Assembly: GCA_030142905.1 (NCBI GenBank)
Contig: JASJOG010000050.1
Coordinates: forward strand, 843,001 to 907,000
Direction: 5' to 3'
Source: Heliopora coerulea
Lineage: Eukaryota; Cnidaria; Anthozoa; Scleralcyonacea; Helioporidae
Length of the DNA: 64,000 nucleotides
A model generated the notes under the pieces. That model searched no databases. It saw only the letters and a program-made list of their open reading frames with translations, and was not told where the DNA came from. Each line of letters opens with the position of its first letter. Position 1 is the first letter of the stretch. The position numbers and the translations under genes were made by a program. Shown here in pieces: positions 23,430 to 36,082 of the stretch.

Positions 23430-26400
23430 ACTCTCCTGTGCACAAATCAATGGCTGTTCTTAAGTTTTTATGCTGGGCACTTAAAGTTCATTTTCAAGTT
23501 TCACACAACAGTGTCAGTACAATGTAGTGTTTACAGTAGTTGGCGTTCACTTGGATTTCAGCACAGCTTCACTTCAAAATGGAATACTTTAGTGAATAAG
23601 CATAGACATTCTTGAGCAACTGACTGATAGCCATCTTTCAGTTAATTCAAACCATGCATTTCATTTCACAAAAATAATAGCCAGGGAGTGTATTGATGAG
23701 ATTTTGATCCATCATTTCATCCCATCAGCTATTCAACTGTTAAGCCAGGTGCTTCTCTGTTCCAATATGACAACAACCCCATGTAACTGAATGAGCACAT
23801 TAATCATGTGATATATATATGTCATACATTTATAACTGAGTTTAACTTAACTGCTTGGCTTGCTCATACATGAATAGTTGTAAACCACTGAGAGTTATCC
23901 ACTTAAATTCACTGATTGTGAGTAATATTGATATGAAATTGGGCTGAGACCCCATGAGATTTGAACTACATATCAGTTTGAATTAAGGCTGTTACAACAT
24001 TTTTCTATTAACATGAGCCTTACAGTATACTGTAGAAACCTGTCCTCCAAGTTCTTTTTTCAGTCCTGGTATTATAGATGAACTGAACTGATCATTTTTT
24101 TGAGTGATTGGAACAAGTACAGCTGAGAAATTATGGGAGATTAAAATGATGATTTAAAAGAAATTGTTAGTAATGTTAAGAAAAACTGAGAGACTTTTCC
24201 AAACCAATAATCAAAATTGTGATTTGATAATGATATTTCATCAAATCTTGATGAGTGTCTTCTACAAATATGATCTAATTCTTTATTTTTTTGGTCTTTG
24301 AAAAGAAAAAGAAAAACAAAGCAAATTTACCATATTTTCAAGGATTATCAATTTTTGTCCACTCTTAATTAACTACTGTAAGAGTAAGTATTACAAGCAA
24401 TAATAGATCCAAACTAGGGCACAAACTTCCAGAGGACTAATAAAAATCTGGGAGAATTTTTTGCATGCATTTGCCTTGCAAGATTTTTAACTTATAACAT
24501 TAGATTTCTGCTCATTCTTGATGCCTAATTATCAAATTGGTCATGAACTGGTCAAAATCTGCGATGATTGCCCAGGGTAATTGCACTTGGAACTGTGCAA
24601 AGTTAGCTTAGTCTGTTTACCTTCTAGTTAAGTGGAACTGATTGTACACTGGTCAACCTTTGCATATGTTCAAGAGCAATGGCATTGCAGCATGTAGTAA
24701 ACCTTGGAAGCTGAAAAACAGGACTTTCACATGATATCACTGAATTTTCAAATGTGGTAATCATTTGGAAATCAGGTTTTAATAGGAGTACAGTTTGAAT
24801 TTCTTCAACAACTTTCAACTTGGGAAGTTTACATAAGACTTGTTCATCACTTATGGCTAGCATATTTGGTACATTCTGTTCATACCTGCTTTGGTATGGG
24901 TTACAGTAAAAATTGTGCCCAACTAGACAAGCTATCAATGTGATTTTGTTGCTGTATACAAGAATTTACTCCTTTTTATGGGAAAATTATGCCAATTGCA
25001 CTTACCTTTAGAACAGATTTGCAATTCTAGTACCTTTCTACTGTATGTCATAAGTAATTTAAATCGTCAACGGCACTTATTAACATATGATTTCTTTTTA
25101 AATTTACATGAACCCTTCAAAAAAGGCACTGACACAGTGGCTGTATGGGCAAGAAAGTATTTTGTCCCCTCCTCTCAGGTTTTATTTTTCTAACTGGATA
25201 ATATTGAGTGCCAAATACAGATTTTAGTTTAAACAACCATAATTTAAACACACATGCCTCAAAAGGAGAGGAGGTCAGGGAAGTGGCCATTTCGTTGGCA
25301 CATTTGTTTACATTTCTCATCAGATCCCGTTGCTACACCACTACTCAAAGAGCCATTGTGTTTTTTGCATATACTCTTTTGAATTCAATCGATAAATGAC
25401 CAAAGTTGCAAGCAATCAGTAAAACAGGGAAAAGAATACAGTTTAGGTGATGTGAGTACAGCTATGCGTCGTAATAAGCAATGACAAGAAAACACTCGCA
25501 GGGGCTAAGGATTGCGGCTATGTGTACAAGTCGCCATGTTGCCCTATGCAAATTTCGTGTATCTATACAATAAATAAATGAAATTTTTTATTAACCATAT
25601 CAAAATAAAGTACGTCTATTTTCTTATTCATTCTTAGAGTCGTGTCACTTCCACCAACAGTCTTTCTCAAGACTACACTAACCTGGACGATCAACTTCCA
25701 CAAACAAGTCAACATTTTAAATACAAACCTCAAAGAACGAATGCCTTGGTGGAAAGAAACGTTTGCATGGCTTGAACGACCAAGGGTGTGCACCGCTTTG
25801 TACCTCCATGCGATGAGGAAGTACTGTCTAAAATTCTGCTAACCACAGTCACAAAGGGATTCGCGTTTCCCTTTGAATTCTTTCTTCCTGAAGACAGTTC
25901 ATAGCGGATACCGGACATTTGTACTACCGGTGGGAGTCTCCGTTCTCGTACTTCGAACGGTTTTCCTCAAAATTCAAATCAACTCTGCTGATATCGATCA
26001 CATGCGAATTGTTAAAATTTGAATTTTTAATGAAAGCACAGAAATAGGAATAGTAAATAACTTATCTACAGGAAAGGAAATATCGTGTCGAGGCCACCAA
26101 ACAAGAGAAATTCGTGTCGAGACGGCCGGCAATACATTTTGAAATAGACGGAGTCTCTATCACCCTTTATTTCGTCGACAGAAACACACCGCAACAGGAG
26201 AATATGAAGAAGAGAAGAATATTTGCAGAATGCCATCATTTAGGGGGAAACTCATATCACCTTGACGCTGTTACTGATGATTCAACACAGTGTCATCCCC
26301 GAAAATAATAGATGAATAGCATTATTTGACAAATTGTGCTTGATTATATCATCTATGTATCCAGGGGAAACCGAGTATAGGACTACTGTTAGAATTAGGG

Positions 26401-26640
26401 TTAGGATCAGAGTTTTATCACCCCAAGTGACGATAAACCAACGTCTCACCCATTTTTGAAAGTCTTTAAGACATGCACCACCGACCACCCCTGGCCAACC
26501 CACCCTTACAAAATCCACAACAACATCACCTGAGCAAAAACCTATCGCATGTTAGAGCCTTCTTTTAAATTCTTTAAAAAGATGATATTCATTTTTTGTC
26601 TATTGATGCTGTTCATCTTTTCAAGGTTTGAGACAGGGTG
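23430..26640. other. No gene recognised; relatively repeat-poor region
   Basis: About 3.2 kb without a recognisable transposon domain, inverted repeat or exon. It looks like ordinary AT-rich intergenic or intronic DNA. The open frames here (up to 104 codons) lack family resemblance and overlap each other on both strands. Confidence 0.45.
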
Positions 26641-26847
26641 GATGGTTACGGTAGGTGTAGGTGTGGTCATAGGGGCGGGTCCAGGATTATTTTAAAGAAG
26701 GGCGTGAAGATCCAAAAAGGGAGGTAGGCGAGCGACGAAGGAGCGAGAAATCACTTCGGGGTCCGGGGGCATGCTCCACCCGAAAATTTTTGATTTTCTA
26801 ATACTTTGAAACACTATTTCCTACATTTTGAGGGCCGTTTTACTTTT

Positions 26848-26928
26848 AGGTGCCTATACTGTTTATGGTGAATTTGTTCCTTATGTAAAGTTATATACTT
26901 ATATGTGCCATAAACAGTATAGGCACCT
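26848..26928. repeat. Perfect 21-bp hairpin
   Basis: AGGTGCCTATACTGTTTATGG at 26848-26868 is the exact inverse of 26908-26928; the loop is 39 AT-rich bases. The right arm overlaps the start of a GIY-YIG coding remnant. Confidence 0.9.
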
Positions 26929-27082
26929 AGCAGTTAGTGAACATTTGAAGAATTGCAACAAAGGAAAATTCAACATTTTACCAATATACCAATGTAATGA
27001 TTCAGATAGCCTCACAATGGAGTCAAGGGAAAGAGAAATCATAACAATACTAAAACCGGATCTCGACAGCAATAACAAATAA
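26915..27082 (+). pseudogene. GIY-YIG endonuclease C-terminal remnant (Penelope-like)
   Basis: The frame ending at 27082 reads HLAVSEHLKNCNKGKFNILP, then a short linker and EREIITILKPDLDSNNK before the stop. This matches the end of GIY-YIG endonucleases attached to RTs (H......HL..C....F...P, then ..E...I..LKP.LN). The start of the domain has been replaced by the hairpin arm. Confidence 0.6.
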
Positions 27083-27289
27083 CAATTTTTTGGAAAAAAA
27101 GCTTTTAAGATTATTTTGCAGCAGCAATATGACGTTCTATGGAAAGAATTTTTATAAATAATCATCATACCATTAAAAGACCATTAAAAAATAATTACCC
27201 GTAATTAGCAGATTATTAACATAACAGTAGATTGACGTAACTATGTAACTATTATAAAAGTTAGTCACCACTCACAAAAAACTCACACC

Positions 27290-28502
27290 TGTGGAGCTTC
27301 AATAGCGAAGGGGGAGAAAAATTTTCGCAGTGTTTATGTTTGTTTATAAAATAACACGCGTCCTACGCACGCTCTTATTGGATGAGCCTCATTTTCCCTC
27401 GGATTATATATAGAAACACGGTTGACGTCATTTTCATTTTGTATTACAGTACAGAGACATGAATGACGTCACGAAAAGTCGAGAAAACCTTATTTTATAC
27501 AACAAATAGAAAATAGCTTTCGTGTCTCTGTCCTGTGAGAGAAACATGAACGACGCCATTTCAACCAGAAAAATACCAAAAAACACTCGGCTACGCCTCG
27601 TGTTTTCACTAGGTATTTTTCTGGTTGAAATGTCGTCATTCATGTTTCTATCACAGCACAGAGACGGTCAAGCAATTTTCTATTTGTTAAATATAGGTAT
27701 CTATCGACGGATTCCGATCTGTCAAGAATCCCGTGTGCAAGCTAGGGGACTGGTATGTTGTTGACCAAACCTTGCTTAGGTTACTTAGATCCGTATTGAA
27801 GCAAATCGATTTGATCTCGTTTTTTTTCCTTTTGTATGGATCTCTCGCAAGTCGTTTACATCATTTGGACATTGAAGCCAATCAATGATTTAAAATCGGC
27901 GAACGAAATGGATTTCTTGGAGCTTGCAGCTGGTTTGCTTTTGCAGGACATCGTAGTTGCTGGACAATTTATGACTTGAAAGGACAGTTCTAAAACTCAG
28001 CTCTTTGGAATATGAATGAGCTGTCCGTAATGCTGGTATCCGACTGAGTCTGGTCATCGAATAAAAAGTGTTTGTTTAAGGCAAAATGAGTGACAAGTTT
28101 GATTGGAAAATGACACAAAATACTATAAACCCGCAACTAATACAGGATCTTGATATATTATCATCCATTGTTTAATAATTTAATTGTGTGGATGGATCTC
28201 TTAGCATTTGTTAAGCCGTTAAAAATTATTCTCATTGAACGTTTTGTTCTAATAAAACAGAATTGAAATTTTAAATGTAAATATGACGATAAGCAGTTTA
28301 AATATATAATAATTTCCAGTTTGGATTGTTGTTAATTTGTGGCCAAATTGGGTGTGGTTTTTTTTATTGCATCCACTCTTCCAGTTATAGTAAGGACGAT
28401 TTGTCCTTTTGACAATTTTGAAAAATTACGAATCTTACTCGGATTCCGGAGACATGTGTTGGAAGGATGGGCGAGGGTTTGTTGGGTACAGGTATTTCTA
28501 GT
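27290..28502 (-). mobile_element. Crypton family, copy C (internally deleted, non-autonomous)
   Basis: The right edge is the inverse of ACTAGAAATACCTGTA at 28502, then CCCTCGCCCATCC. The left part contains the family's 3' block (GGGACTGGTATGTTGTTGACC at 27746-27767) and, further out at 27310-27340, GGGAGAAAAATTTTCGCA, which also occurs in the 3' tails of copies D (39520) and E (60235). The whole recombinase is missing: sequence jumps at about 28010 from the 3' untranslated part to the 5' part. The tail is interrupted by the dyad repeat at 27341-27697. This is a deletion derivative that would depend on recombinase supplied from elsewhere. Confidence 0.7.
27341..27697. repeat. Dyad repeat family R2, copy 1, rich in TGACGTCA-like sites
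   Basis: About 355 bp, shared inversely with 33314-33644. It contains internal inverted segments (AGAAACATGAACGACGCCATTTC against GAAATGTCGTCATTCATGTTTCT) around the GC-rich centre CTCGGCTACGCCTCGTG. It also contains several GACGTCA sites, the core of the CRE/ATF site. Ends are TTTATAAAATAACACGCGT on one side and TTTTCTATTTGTTAAAT on the other. No coding capacity. Confidence 0.75.
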
Positions 28503-28509
28503 TCAAATA

Positions 28510-29330
28510 TATTTCCAAAGAGAGGTCGCAACCCCAGTAACCCCCTAAATGCGCAAGTGGTATCTGCAAGGCACCCAGGTTTGAAGTACAGTTTTGCGTG
28601 TCCTGGGAACATGCTTCCACAGGAAATCAATAAAGGCTTTACGAAGGTCACTTTCCTAATTCTGATGACCATGGTTATGGACAGGATTTTCTAAAACGGG
28701 AATAGATGTGGTTTAGAAACCTTTCAAATTTAACTGCCTCGAAGCTGATGAACTAAATGTTGTCAGACCTCTCGCTCGATTTGGCAAGGTAGTTGCGAAA
28801 CGTTTGAAACTGGGCTATGCTACAGTTAATCAGTAAATTTATTTGCTAAATGAACTTTCGAAGTTTACTGAAACTGTTGTTCTTATAAAATGGACCTACA
28901 AAAAATAATAATGTTGGGTGCTAAACGCTTACCAGTAACTTATTTATATGACTGCATAATTAATACATTTTTAGGGGAGGAGGTGCAAGGGGGTAAGCAA
29001 ATACGCATCCTCGTCCTATCCTGTCGACGCACATGCTGTCGACATAAAATCAATGCACTCTCTGAACCACGATGTCTTCGCCGCTCTTCGGTGACTGGTG
29101 CTCGCATGTTCTTGAATCGTTAGTGCCATAAATTGATTCAGGAATCGGACGTCGAGGCTATACATAAGCCGGAGAGCAGTCCACCAATCAATTGCTCCGT
29201 GGTCGGACGCTTTCCCCATTGTCGCTATTAATTTTAAATTTGCAATACTAGAAGGAAACATTTACTCCACGATTCCATACGTTATTGCAATATTGTTCAA
29301 AAAGAATTATGCCACAACAATCTTTATGAT
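28510..29330. other. No gene recognised
   Basis: This interval lies between Crypton copy C and a decayed hAT relative. I see no domain or splice-bounded exon. Confidence 0.45.
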
Positions 29331-29333
29331 TGA

Positions 29334-30635
29334 CAGGACTGCTGGTGAAGCGTCCCTTTTGTAACGCGTAACAGTTACAAGTTACTTTTCCGGTAACTTT
29401 TTCTGTAGCTAGTTACTTAATAGAGATGGAACAGATTGGAGGAAGTTACAATCGAAGAAAATGCTTTACTTTTACTTTACAAGTTCCTTTGTAAATTCTG
29501 TGCCACAGTGTGCCAGTTTGACAATAAAACCACCCCAGTGCTATGAACTTATTTTTTATATTTCTGCACCAAGATCTCTGTGTAAATTTCATAGTATTAC
29601 TGCCCAATCTTCACACGACACCCCATGACCGCCTGATTAGATTGGGGGGAGGACATGTGTCAAGCGACAACTTGGTGCTCTGCAACTTTTTCTGTTAAAG
29701 GGTGTTTGACACTAAGTGATGTAACGACTATTTCACACGAAAGCAAAAGGCACTCAAGTTTTGTCGGTATGTAAATAGAGTGAACTAGGTACATTAGCAT
29801 CGAGAGGGGGGGGTAGGGGAGTACTTGCCACGAGGCCGGGCCCGAAGGGAGGCCCGGACCCAGAAAGTTGGCCCCAAAAATTTTTAACACGCTTTACCTT
29901 GATTTTTTTCAAGTAAATACGAATACATATCTATTGTAAAATGATATTTCTCTGTGACGAACTGACGATGAAGTATTTTCTGCCACATAAATAGCGGTTT
30001 TAAGTTTCTCAAGCCAACTGGTCAATCAACATTGCTATTTTGTGTGGGAATATGCGATCTAGCCGCAAGTGAACACTTGGTTTGTTGATAAAGGTTCAAA
30101 TTTCAAGGTTGCGTTCACATCCAACAGACAAGAAGTCAAAATTAAATCAGGAAGACATAAACAGCTTTGTGAGCCTTTTTTACTTTATCACTGTTGTTTT
30201 GCTTTGAATTTATGATACTTTTAGGTTGTTGTTTTTGAGACATGCTTGTTATTAAAGTTAAATCATGAATTTAAAGTACGAAACTTCATGACTCGTAAGT
30301 AGACCTCTCAACAACTGAATTTCTTTGTTTCTACCTAAATAATAAGTAATACTCCCTTCCTGTTGTATTTGATTAATCCAGCATTTCATACTGACAGTCG
30401 GTAATTTGCCCAAATATATTTGTGCCGCATACTGTTGCTCCGGTAATTAAACTAGAAGTTTTGTAGTTAGTAACTGTAGGGAAGCAGCTTGAAACTGCGG
30501 AGCAAGTTCCTTTTTATTGTAACTTGAGGCTGAAACTAGTAACTTTTTTTAGGAAAGTAACTTGTAACCAAACTAGTTCCTTTTCTCTCAAAATAACTGG
30601 AACTGGAATTATTAACTTTTGGGGGGTAACTTCAA
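29334..30635. mobile_element. Decayed non-autonomous relative of the hAT at 3447-6576
   Basis: Near 29360-29420 there are GTAAC, GTTACAAGTTAC and CTAGTTAC units, and near 30500-30630 GTAACTTG, ACTAGTAAC and GTAACTTCAACAGCAC. The right end, read inversely, is GTGCTGTTGAAGTTAC, which agrees with CAGTGCTGTTAAAGTTAC of the complete hAT. The left end is less clear (CAGGACTGCTGGTGAAG at 29334). No transposase frame is present, and I found no matching target duplication. Confidence 0.5.
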
Positions 30636-31472
30636 CAGCACAAATGGTTCATCATAGAGGAATATGATAATACCAAGTTTAACCGGCCCCACACCCTTTC
30701 CAAGTTGCAACGAAGATTATTTTTTCGTTCAAGTATTTCATTCCTACTTTTTCTCTTTTGTTCTTTGTCTTCGTTTTGTTCTCTGCGTTGTTCTTTTATT
30801 TACTTCATTGCTGTAATTTGTTGCTTACCACAACTGTATTCATGAAAGGTTTAAGGATCGTTCTTAGATATCCACTCTCACTTAATGAGGCCGAATATAA
30901 TGCCTCAAATAAGAATACAAAGAGGTTCTGGAGGTTAAGAGACACACATTGAAGTGCGCTATTTAAATGACTTTTATATAAGTATAGAGGGGATCTGGCG
31001 AAAAAAAACAAACAAAAAAAAAACCCCACAAAACAAAGAAAACAACTCGGTGCGGAAGTAAAGACGACACCAGGGCAGTTAAATACCGGGAGGCACAAGG
31101 CACTTATATAATGGGCAGTGAAACACAATCACAACTCGCTGATCGATGTGTCATGCAGAAGACCAGGACATTTCTATAACGGACGGTGAAACGCAATGAT
31201 AAAGGTTTGCAACATGTGAACAGAGAAGTGGTAATCAATCATTGCTTGTTTCTTGTCAATGGTCTTTAACATGGTTATTAACATTGACTGTGTCTAGTTT
31301 GTATTTTGACTGCTATGGTTATGTGATATTTCCCTTCTAGTTACTGTATGGTTTTGTAACTAGCTGGTTTTGTGAGAGGTCCTTCCCTCCTGAAAACCAC
31401 TGGGCCGCCCCAGCAGATGGAGTAACGTAATCTTCATCCAGTGGCATATTAGACATTTCCATAATTGCAAGT

Positions 31473-32054
31473 AATGTTGGGCGATATTAAATAAATCGTA
31501 TCGCGATTATCGTTTGAGAAATTATCACGATATTTGATTATATCACGATAAATGCAATAAAAACCACACAGTTTCAAGTCTTTAATAAATATCAAAAAAC
31601 ACAATAACCTCAATAACTTATTAATTTTAAACTACACTAATAACTAATAAGATATAAAATATATTAAATATATCTATAAATAACGTTTGACGAACGTTGC
31701 ATTGTTTCCACTGGCACAAATGCCGTGGGCGCACGGCGCAAGCATAGCCGGCAATTTAATTATTCAGCAGATTAGTTCATAAATGCTGGCTTTTGTATCG
31801 TAATTTGTAGCATCCATACGTGGGAAACTTACAGAAAATAGTTTTAATTCTTTTAAAAACTATATTTTCAAGGAATTGAAAGAAATTTTTAAGGATTTTA
31901 TAAAAAACTAAGTACGCATGCAAAGCAATACACGATAGTCATCGAGCATGACGATAACTACGATATATCGTCGCTCAAGTTTCTACCTTCGATAGGATAG
32001 TCGTGAGCAAAAATATCGCGATTGTATCGATATATCGAAATATCGCCCAACATT
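31473..32054. mobile_element. 582-bp MITE with 16-bp inverted ends and 10-bp target duplication
   Basis: The ends are AATGTTGGGCGATATT on the left and its exact inverse on the right, flanked by AATTGCAAGT at 31463-31472 and 32055-32064. The subterminal parts are rich in TATCG, CGATA and TCGCGA. A 10-bp duplication fits a Mutator-like element best; an 8-bp hAT-type duplication with a shifted end cannot be excluded. No coding capacity. Confidence 0.85.
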
Positions 32055-32294
32055 AATTGCAAGTGTGATTAACTCCCAGTATCTAGGCTTGAATGGCTCA
32101 GATCCGGAGGATCCATATGTCTGCCAGGCCACTTAAGAGCTGGGCACACATATGCATAATAATAAGAAATTTCCCAAATGGGATAGATTGCCTATTAGAT
32201 ACAAGCAGGTAGATAATGTCCCTTTCCAACACTTGACAATGACTGGATTTTTATTGATACCATATCTTGTTAAATAGCAAAATAACATTACAAA

Positions 32295-32420
32295 GCAATA
32301 ACAACCACAACGACGACGACGGCGACAACAAAAACGACAAGGACAATAACATGAACAATGACATTAGCAATAGCAATAACAACAGTAACAGTAACAATAA
32401 TAGTAGCAGTATAATATCAT
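32295..32420. repeat. Low-complexity AAC/GAC/AAT-rich tract
   Basis: Imperfect trinucleotide repeats (ACAACGACGACGACGGCGAC, then AACAATAGCAAT-type units). The Asn/Asp-rich open frame across it is a by-product of the repeat. Confidence 0.8.
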
Positions 32421-33313
32421 CAAGTTTTCATAATTGTTTCTTCGTTATAAGTTTACAATATAAGTTTTGCAAGTGTCTCAAATCATTATTTGTGTCATAT
32501 TAATTTTTCATATGTTACTTCTCCCAAGGTTAATAAGGGCAGGCAGTGATTTCATTCGATAATTATTCATCCCCGAGAAAAAAACCTGCAAATTAGTTGA
32601 AAATTCGGAATAAAAAGACAACCTACTTTATTTCTCAAAAATAAAAACCTCTAAGGACTCAAGAAACTGAAAAGTTTTAAAGGTGTTATTTGCATGAAAT
32701 TTGGATGTATATGTTTCATATGACGTACTTTGGAAAAAATGTGATCAATGGACAAAGAACATGACGGATAAAAAAAAGTTTAAGCTCAGGATCCGAAATT
32801 AATTAAAAACAAATAGCAGCATTATGTTGTTTTTCAAAAACAAATCAACAGATATACAGTATAATGCACAAACATTTTCATTAAAAGTAAGTCTGGATGA
32901 GGTGCAAATTGTTTACGAACAGCAACAGATCACAAAATATTTTGCACGGTTGCTACAAAAGTAACCAGCAATTAATGTTTGCCCTCCTTGGGATTTAGCT
33001 TTTCAATAAGATTCAAAAACATTTGGGTTTGCCATGCCATTGCTGTTTGAATCTATTGTGGTTGTTAAACCGTAAAGGACATTAAAGATGCATTGTTTTT
33101 AGGCCACATTCAGGTTATTGTTTTTAGCACTTGCATAAATGACGGCTACCGGGCAACGGACCACTGGGCTTTTACCCTTGGAGCACTCTGTAAGATCCAC
33201 CCATACAATGATTAGGACCTCACCGGAGCCCCCACTTTTTTGTCGTCCAACGTCTTTGTGTGCCTACACATCCACCCAGAGAAAAGCATGCTAGATTAAT
33301 GACGAAACGGTGT

Positions 33314-33644
33314 TAATTTAACAAATAGAAAATCGGTTGAGTGTCTCTGTGCTGTGATAGAAACATGAATGACGTCATTTGAAAACACGAGGCGTAGCCG
33401 AGTGTTTTCTGGTATTTTTCTGGTTAAAATGTCGTCATTCGTGTTTCTATCACAGTACAGAGACACGAAAGTTATTTTCTATTTGTTGTATAAAATAAGG
33501 TCTTCTCGAGTTTTTGTGACGTCATTCATGTCTCTGTACTCTAATACAAAATTAAAATGACGTCAACAGTGTTTCTATACTTTGAGAGAAAATGTGGCTC
33601 GTCCAACCAGAGTGCGCGTGGCACGCGTGTTATTTTATAAAACG
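33314..33644. repeat. Dyad repeat family R2, copy 2 (inverse of 27341-27697)
   Basis: It shares the TTTAACAAATAGAAAATC edge, the GAAACATGAATGACGTCATTT blocks, the GAGGCGTAGCCGAG centre and the ACGCGTGTTATTTTATAAAA edge with copy 1, in the opposite orientation. Four GACGTCA sites are present. Confidence 0.8.
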
Positions 33645-34265
33645 GAATGAAAATAAATTAAATTGTCTGCAGACAAGGATAATTTTCGAGTGTTTCGAGG
33701 AAAGTCACTTCGTCATACAGTCAAGTACTAGCCACTCAGAGGCTTATTTTTGGCAGATAATTAACAGTTTTTCACCGAAGTGGTGGTGAAAAGTGGTGGA
33801 TGTTTACCGAGTCTAGAAGCCAGCTGAAGAGTCTTGCAAGCTGCTGCCCATAGACTGGATGTAGAATTTGGATATATGGTGTTGAGAATTTTACAGTATC
33901 GTAGTTCCATATCTTGCTAAATGGTCTTGACTTTTTATTTGCCCGACTAGTCATGGGTTAGGTCTTACAGAACGCTTTCGTTTCCAAGTGAGAATTAAAA
34001 AAAGGAAGGTTATTCTAGCATTTTTGTGGTTTAATCTAGTTACCTGGTGCAATATACCAAACTGAAAATGTAGAAATTCACATTGAACGATAGAAAAGAC
34101 GTACGCACAAATTTTGTAAGGTAACTGAAGTTCTCATTTAATTATTTAGCTAATTTAAAACATGTAAACATTTGAGATCCGCTCGGGACGAAATTCGAAA
34201 TACCTGGAGTTGGTTGACTCCAGCAAAGTTTCACCCACAAGAATAGGAAAAAGTATGTTTTTTCA

Positions 34266-34627
34266 TCAAATTTCATCGAAATCATTTGAAAATTTAGCTG
34301 CGTCTTCTTCAGAGTGGAAGGTTCGTTTCTTCTTGCAAAAATATCCACTAATAATTCCAAATAAAATAAAGACAGTACCACCGGCTATGGCACCAATCAA
34401 AGCCACCTTAGATACCATAGAGGGATTGGACTGAAAATTAGGTGTAACAGTTGAAGTCGGTGAGGTGGTATATGTAGTATTGTCAGATACTACACTCCAA
34501 AGAGCAGCAAATCCGGCGTGAAACCTTGATCCATCAAAAAAGTTAAGGGTAATATTAAGTTCATTTTTATTGGAAAATAATTGAATCTTCTGTAACCTGA
34601 CACAGCAAAAACAGCTTTCATAAGATC
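34266..34627 (-). CDS. Exon 4: CUB end, transmembrane helix, cytoplasmic tail
   Basis: The acceptor TTCTTTAG precedes 34627. The exon reads SYESCFCCVRLQKIQLFSNK, then NELNITLNFFDGSRFHAGFA and ALWSVV (the closing beta strands of a CUB domain). A stalk rich in Thr, Ser and Pro follows, with NTT as a glycosylation sequon, then the hydrophobic helix VALIGAIAGGTVFILFGIIS and a stop-transfer CKKKR. The stop TGA is at 34266-34268. Positive charge directly after the helix supports a type I orientation. Confidence 0.82.
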
Positions 34628-34734
34628 CTAAAGAATTTAGAAGATAACAAAGATAAATTGATTTCTTAACAGCCGTTAGTCTTGAACAATACAGTGTCAA
34701 TTTGAAATATTTTCAACGACATACATCCACTAAC

Positions 34735-34895
34735 CACATGATGGACAGGAACTCGTATTCCTGCCATTGATGTTTCCTGACACTCCTCCTAATTTAATGA
34801 AGTCGCGGCAAGTCTTATTTCTTGTTACGTGTCTCAAATCCAGTGTATGAATCCATAGTCGGATTCTCTTGCTGGACCTTGTCACTATACGATAA
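34735..34895 (-). CDS. Exon 3: middle of the CUB domain
   Basis: A pyrimidine-rich tract and AAAG precede 34895, and the donor G|GTTAGT follows 34735. The frame gives RIRLWIHTLDLRHVTRNKTC and RDFIKLGG, the central strands of CUB (family I.L.F..FDL, then C.DY..I..G). The 161-base length fits phase 2 in and phase 1 out, which matches both neighbours. Confidence 0.75.
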
Positions 34896-35871
34896 CTTTA
34901 AATTGCAACGAAACGAAGGAAAAGCGTAAATAAACAAATTCTGAAAATTGATGTTATACAAATATTTTGTTTACTGGCTTGTCATATCTTGAACATTTTC
35001 CGTTGCAGTTCAAAAAATCTCAGTAGATTTAACATACTTCCAATTATTTGCTCACGGTCAGACCATGTAGAAGGAGACACGTTGCTACAACTGACTGTAC
35101 GATTCATGGTCGGCCGTGAGCACAGTAACAAGAGGAGCGGAAGGTATCTGACCCCCTCCCTCACAGGAGCTTTTTAAAGAATTTTTGCTAGGAAATCTTG
35201 ATTCCTAAGATTTCATCAACGAAAAAAAGAATTAAAAAGCATCTTTGAATAAATTGTCACTATCAAGAAGCTTGTGAAACTCGGGTCCGATCTCGAAATA
35301 AGACTTGGACTCGTATAGGTTGGATTTGGACTTGAACTCGGATCCGATTCGTCGAGACCCCTGGACATCAATCTTGGTCAGCATATATCCATTTTATGAA
35401 ATGGGATCTATATTCGATCGCGCCTCGTGATTAACCACCTAACATTAATGGTAATAATATCTAACCAACCATCCCTTGCTTCATTGTGTTTTTATGCCAA
35501 AATTATTATTATGTTACAGATTTGGAGGAGATCCAGCATTGAAATTATGCCACACTTTGGTCAACAAGCAGCGTTTTCCCGCGTCACAGCCGTGACAGCT
35601 AACCTTAAATATTGCGAACCCGCAAACATTAACTGAACTCTATTTACGAGCGTAAATTCCCAACATTCATTGAATATACCTCTCACTTCACCGCTATTAA
35701 TACCTCGATAAAAGCAAATCTCGTGACTATACTCTCGGCAACAACCATGCATTGCATTTTCCTTCCTAGTGCTGGCTGAAATTTAAAATGATTCTTTTCC
35801 GTGATATAAACTCCTTTAAATGTCATAAGGTCCACTTAAACTAAGAAAAAGTACGTGAAGACAGTGCAAAC

Positions 35872-36082
35872 CTTTTATAATAACGACTTGGATATCCAGG
35901 CAAAATCCGAGGGCTTGAAATATTTCCTTGTAATGTACTTGTTCCATTAATTGTATATACGGGACAGTTGTATTCATCCAAACCGTCTGCGCATTCTAAA
36001 ACATGATTGCAATAGGAACAGCACCCACTTTCATCTTTACAAGAGCTCTGATCCTTGCTACACCAAAACTTGCGACAGTAAT
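35872..36082 (-). CDS. Exon 2: LDLa-like cysteine-rich region and start of CUB
   Basis: The acceptor ATATCCAG precedes 36082; the donor AG|GTTTGC follows 35872. It encodes YCRKFWCSKDQSSCKDESGC, then CSYCNHVLECADGLDEYNCP. The Cys spacing and the closing C.DG.DE..C motif resemble an LDL-receptor class A repeat, here with extra cysteines. ISSPRILPGYPSRYY is the usual start of a CUB domain (SP..P..YP..Y). Phase 1 in joins exon 1 exactly. Confidence 0.8.

Noticed and set aside
32267..32503. Asn/Asp-rich 78-codon open frame
   Set aside because: It is a translation of an AAC/GAC/AAT low-complexity tract with no flanking gene structure.
34200..34434. Plus-strand open frame opposite the CUB exon 4
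   Set aside because: It is the complement of a well-supported coding exon.
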